A stretch of 64,000 nt of DNA, taken from positions 1,798,001 to 1,862,000 of the forward strand of contig NZ_CP120360.1 of assembly GCF_029510815.1 (NCBI RefSeq), read 5' to 3'. This DNA is from Janibacter sp. DB-40 (GTDB taxonomy: Bacteria > Actinomycetota > Actinomycetes > Actinomycetales > Dermatophilaceae). This document shows positions 62,740 through 64,000 of this stretch, piece by piece. The notes beneath the pieces are model-generated. The model saw only the letters and a program-made list of their open reading frames with translations, made no database searches and was not told the origin of the DNA. Position 1 is the first letter of the stretch, and the number at the start of each line of letters is the position of its first letter. The position numbers and the translations under genes are program-made.

Positions 62740-63378
62740 ATGATCCGCCATGCCAGCATCGAGCGAGCCGCCCTGTGCGACACCTTCCTCGAGGTCGGGC
62801 CCGATGCGCCCACACTCTGCGGTGACTGGACCAGCGGAGACCTGCTCGCCCACCTCCTCGTGCGTGAGGGCCGCCCCGACGCCTCCGCGGGCATCTACGT
62901 CCCCGCCCTGGCGGGGCGGGCCGAGAAGGCGATGGCCGGCCTGCGGACCCGGCACGACCACCGGACTCTCGTCGAGCGACTGCGCCAGGGCCCGCCGGCC
63001 TGGCACCCGACGCGGATCGGCGCGGTGGACGAGAAGGTCAACCTCGTGGAGTTCTTCGTCCACCACGAGGACGTCCTGCGGGCGGGCCTGGGCGCCCCCC
63101 GGCGCTCGTTGACCGCGGAGCACGTCGCGGCCCTCGGCCACCAGCTCGCGGTCATCGGCACGATGCTCTTCCGCCGCACGCCCGGGGTCCGGGTCGAGCT
63201 CGTCACCGCCAGGCGCCGCACGCGGATCGGCTCCGGTGACGGGCCGGTGGTCCAGATCCACGGGCGTCCGGGCGAGATCCTGCTGTTCGGCTTCGGCCGG
63301 CGCGACGTCGCCGAGGTCGAGCTGATCGGCCCGCCGGAGGCCGTCGAGACGGTCCGGACGACCGACTACGGCCTCTAG
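62740..63378 (+). CDS. TIGR03085-family (mycothiol-dependent/DinB-like) protein
   Basis: 212 residues. The N-terminal region resembles the maleylpyruvate isomerase/DinB four-helix metal-binding domain: [35 protein letters not shown], with the helix His residues in HLL and [13 protein letters not shown] as likely metal ligands. TIGR03085 proteins are commonly found between hisF and hisI in actinobacteria. The function is unknown; a mycothiol-linked reaction is a family-based guess. GGAG lies before the ATG. Its TAG stop shares CTAG with the convergent hisF stop. Confidence 0.82.
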   Translation: MIRHASIERAALCDTFLEVGPDAPTLCGDWTSGDLLAHLLVREGRPDASAGIYVPALAGRAEKAMAGLRTRHDHRTLVERLRQGPPAWHPTRIGAVDEKVNLVEFFVHHEDVLRAGLGAPRRSLTAEHVAALGHQLAVIGTMLFRRTPGVRVELVTARRRTRIGSGDGPVVQIHGRPGEILLFGFGRRDVAEVELIGPPEAVETVRTTDYGL

Positions 63379-64000
63379 GAGCCGCCCTCGCCGTCACCGG
63401 CGGCACCGCGCCGCACGGGGTGGCCGGCGGCGGCCAGGGCGTCCTTGACGGCCCCGATCGTCACCTCGCCGAAGTGGAAGATGCTCGCCGCGAGCACGGC
63501 ATCGGCTCCGGCGTCCACCGCCGGCGGGAAGTGCTCCGCGGCCCCGGCTCCCCCACTGGCGACCACCGGGACGCTCACTTCGGGTCGGACCGCGGCGATC
63601 AGCTCGAGGTCGAAGCCGGCCTTCGTGCCGTCCGCGTCCATCGAGTTCAGGAGGATCTCGCCGGCCCCGAGCCCGGCGGCCCGGGCACACCACTCGACCG
63701 CATCGATCCCCGTGCCGCGGCGACCACCGTGGGTCGTCACCTCGAACCCCTCCCCGAGGGAGCCGTCCGCGACACGGCGGCGACGCACGTCGGCGGAGAG
63801 GACCAGCACCTGGGCGCCGAACCGGTCGGCGACCTCGCTGATCAGCTCGGGGCGGGCGATCGCAGCGGTGTTGACGCCCACCTTGTCCGCGCCGCAGCGC
63901 AGGAGGCGGTCCACGTCCTCGACGGTGCGCACACCGCCGCCGACGGTCAACGGGATGAAGACCTCCTCGGCGGTGCGGGTGACGACGTCATAGGTGGTCG
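63375..64000 (-). CDS. hisF: Imidazole glycerol phosphate synthase subunit HisF (N-terminus cut by window)
   Basis: C-terminal 208 codons of the cyclase subunit that, with HisH, makes imidazole glycerol phosphate and AICAR. Visible motifs: [52 protein letters not shown] (catalytic Asp in this strand) and [14 protein letters not shown]. About 45 N-terminal residues, including the first catalytic Asp, lie beyond the window. It overlaps the convergent TIGR03085 gene by four bases. Confidence 0.96.
   Translation of the reverse strand, partial: TTYDVVTRTAEEVFIPLTVGGGVRTVEDVDRLLRCGADKVGVNTAAIARPELISEVADRFGAQVLVLSADVRRRRVADGSLGEGFEVTTHGGRRGTGIDAVEWCARAAGLGAGEILLNSMDADGTKAGFDLELIAAVRPEVSVPVVASGGAGAAEHFPPAVDAGADAVLAASIFHFGEVTIGAVKDALAAAGHPVRRGAAGDGEGGS

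Overview
High-GC actinobacterial chromosome, most likely Micrococcales of the Intrasporangiaceae type. This is inferred from the codon bias, the many GTG and TTG starts, the leaderless -10 boxes and the gene order; no 16S gene is present. The conserved actinobacterial backbone runs right to left: hisF-(TIGR03085)-hisI-trpE-trp membrane protein-trpC-trpB-trpA-MauE-DsbA-lgt-gltB-gltD-pyk-tRNA-Leu-pdtaR-polA ... rpsA-coaE-corC-uvrB-terC ... uvrA. From memory, the M. tuberculosis (Rv1605-Rv1638) and Streptomyces (pyk/polA/rpsA/coaE/uvrB) regions have much the same order. Both window edges cut genes: uvrA lacks its last codons and hisF lacks its N-terminus.

1-15.2 kb: uvrA; a GH15 hydrolase, metallo-hydrolase and EamA exporter in tandem; terC under a manganese (yybP-ykoY) riboswitch; uvrB; coaE with a small coupled gene; a CorC/CNNM protein; rpsA; a methyltransferase. 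15.3-40.8 kb: a surface-polysaccharide island between rpsA and polA. It contains a nucleotide-heptose set (hddA-gmhA-gmhB and a distant nucleotidyltransferase), two very large AftD-like GT-C proteins, another GT-C-like membrane protein, GT4/GT4/GT2 glycosyltransferases, three methyltransferases, two acyltransferases, a flippase, a DUF2613-like microprotein and a DUF3068 protein. 40.9-48.8 kb: polA, a thioesterase, a polytopic membrane protein, DUF554, the ANTAR regulator pdtaR, tRNA-Leu(CAA) and pyk. 48.9-64 kb: gltBD and one long chain of 4-bp-overlapping genes joining histidine and tryptophan synthesis to a DsbA/MauE redox pair and lgt.

The polysaccharide genes can be read as one assembly line. 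Heptose precursors are made and activated, GT4/GT2 enzymes build a lipid-linked glycan, the flippase exports it, and GT-C enzymes and acyltransferases extend and decorate it outside the membrane. This is inferred from family membership, not shown.

The most unusual signal is not a gene. The 9-mer CCCCCTTCG (or its complement) occurs about 33 times, in both orientations and in several reading frames. Four inverted pairs form the intergenic hairpins at gene ends. This distribution resembles that of DNA-uptake sequences in other bacteria. No IS element, prophage, CRISPR array or integrase was seen. No stretch of more than 300 bases lacks a gene.
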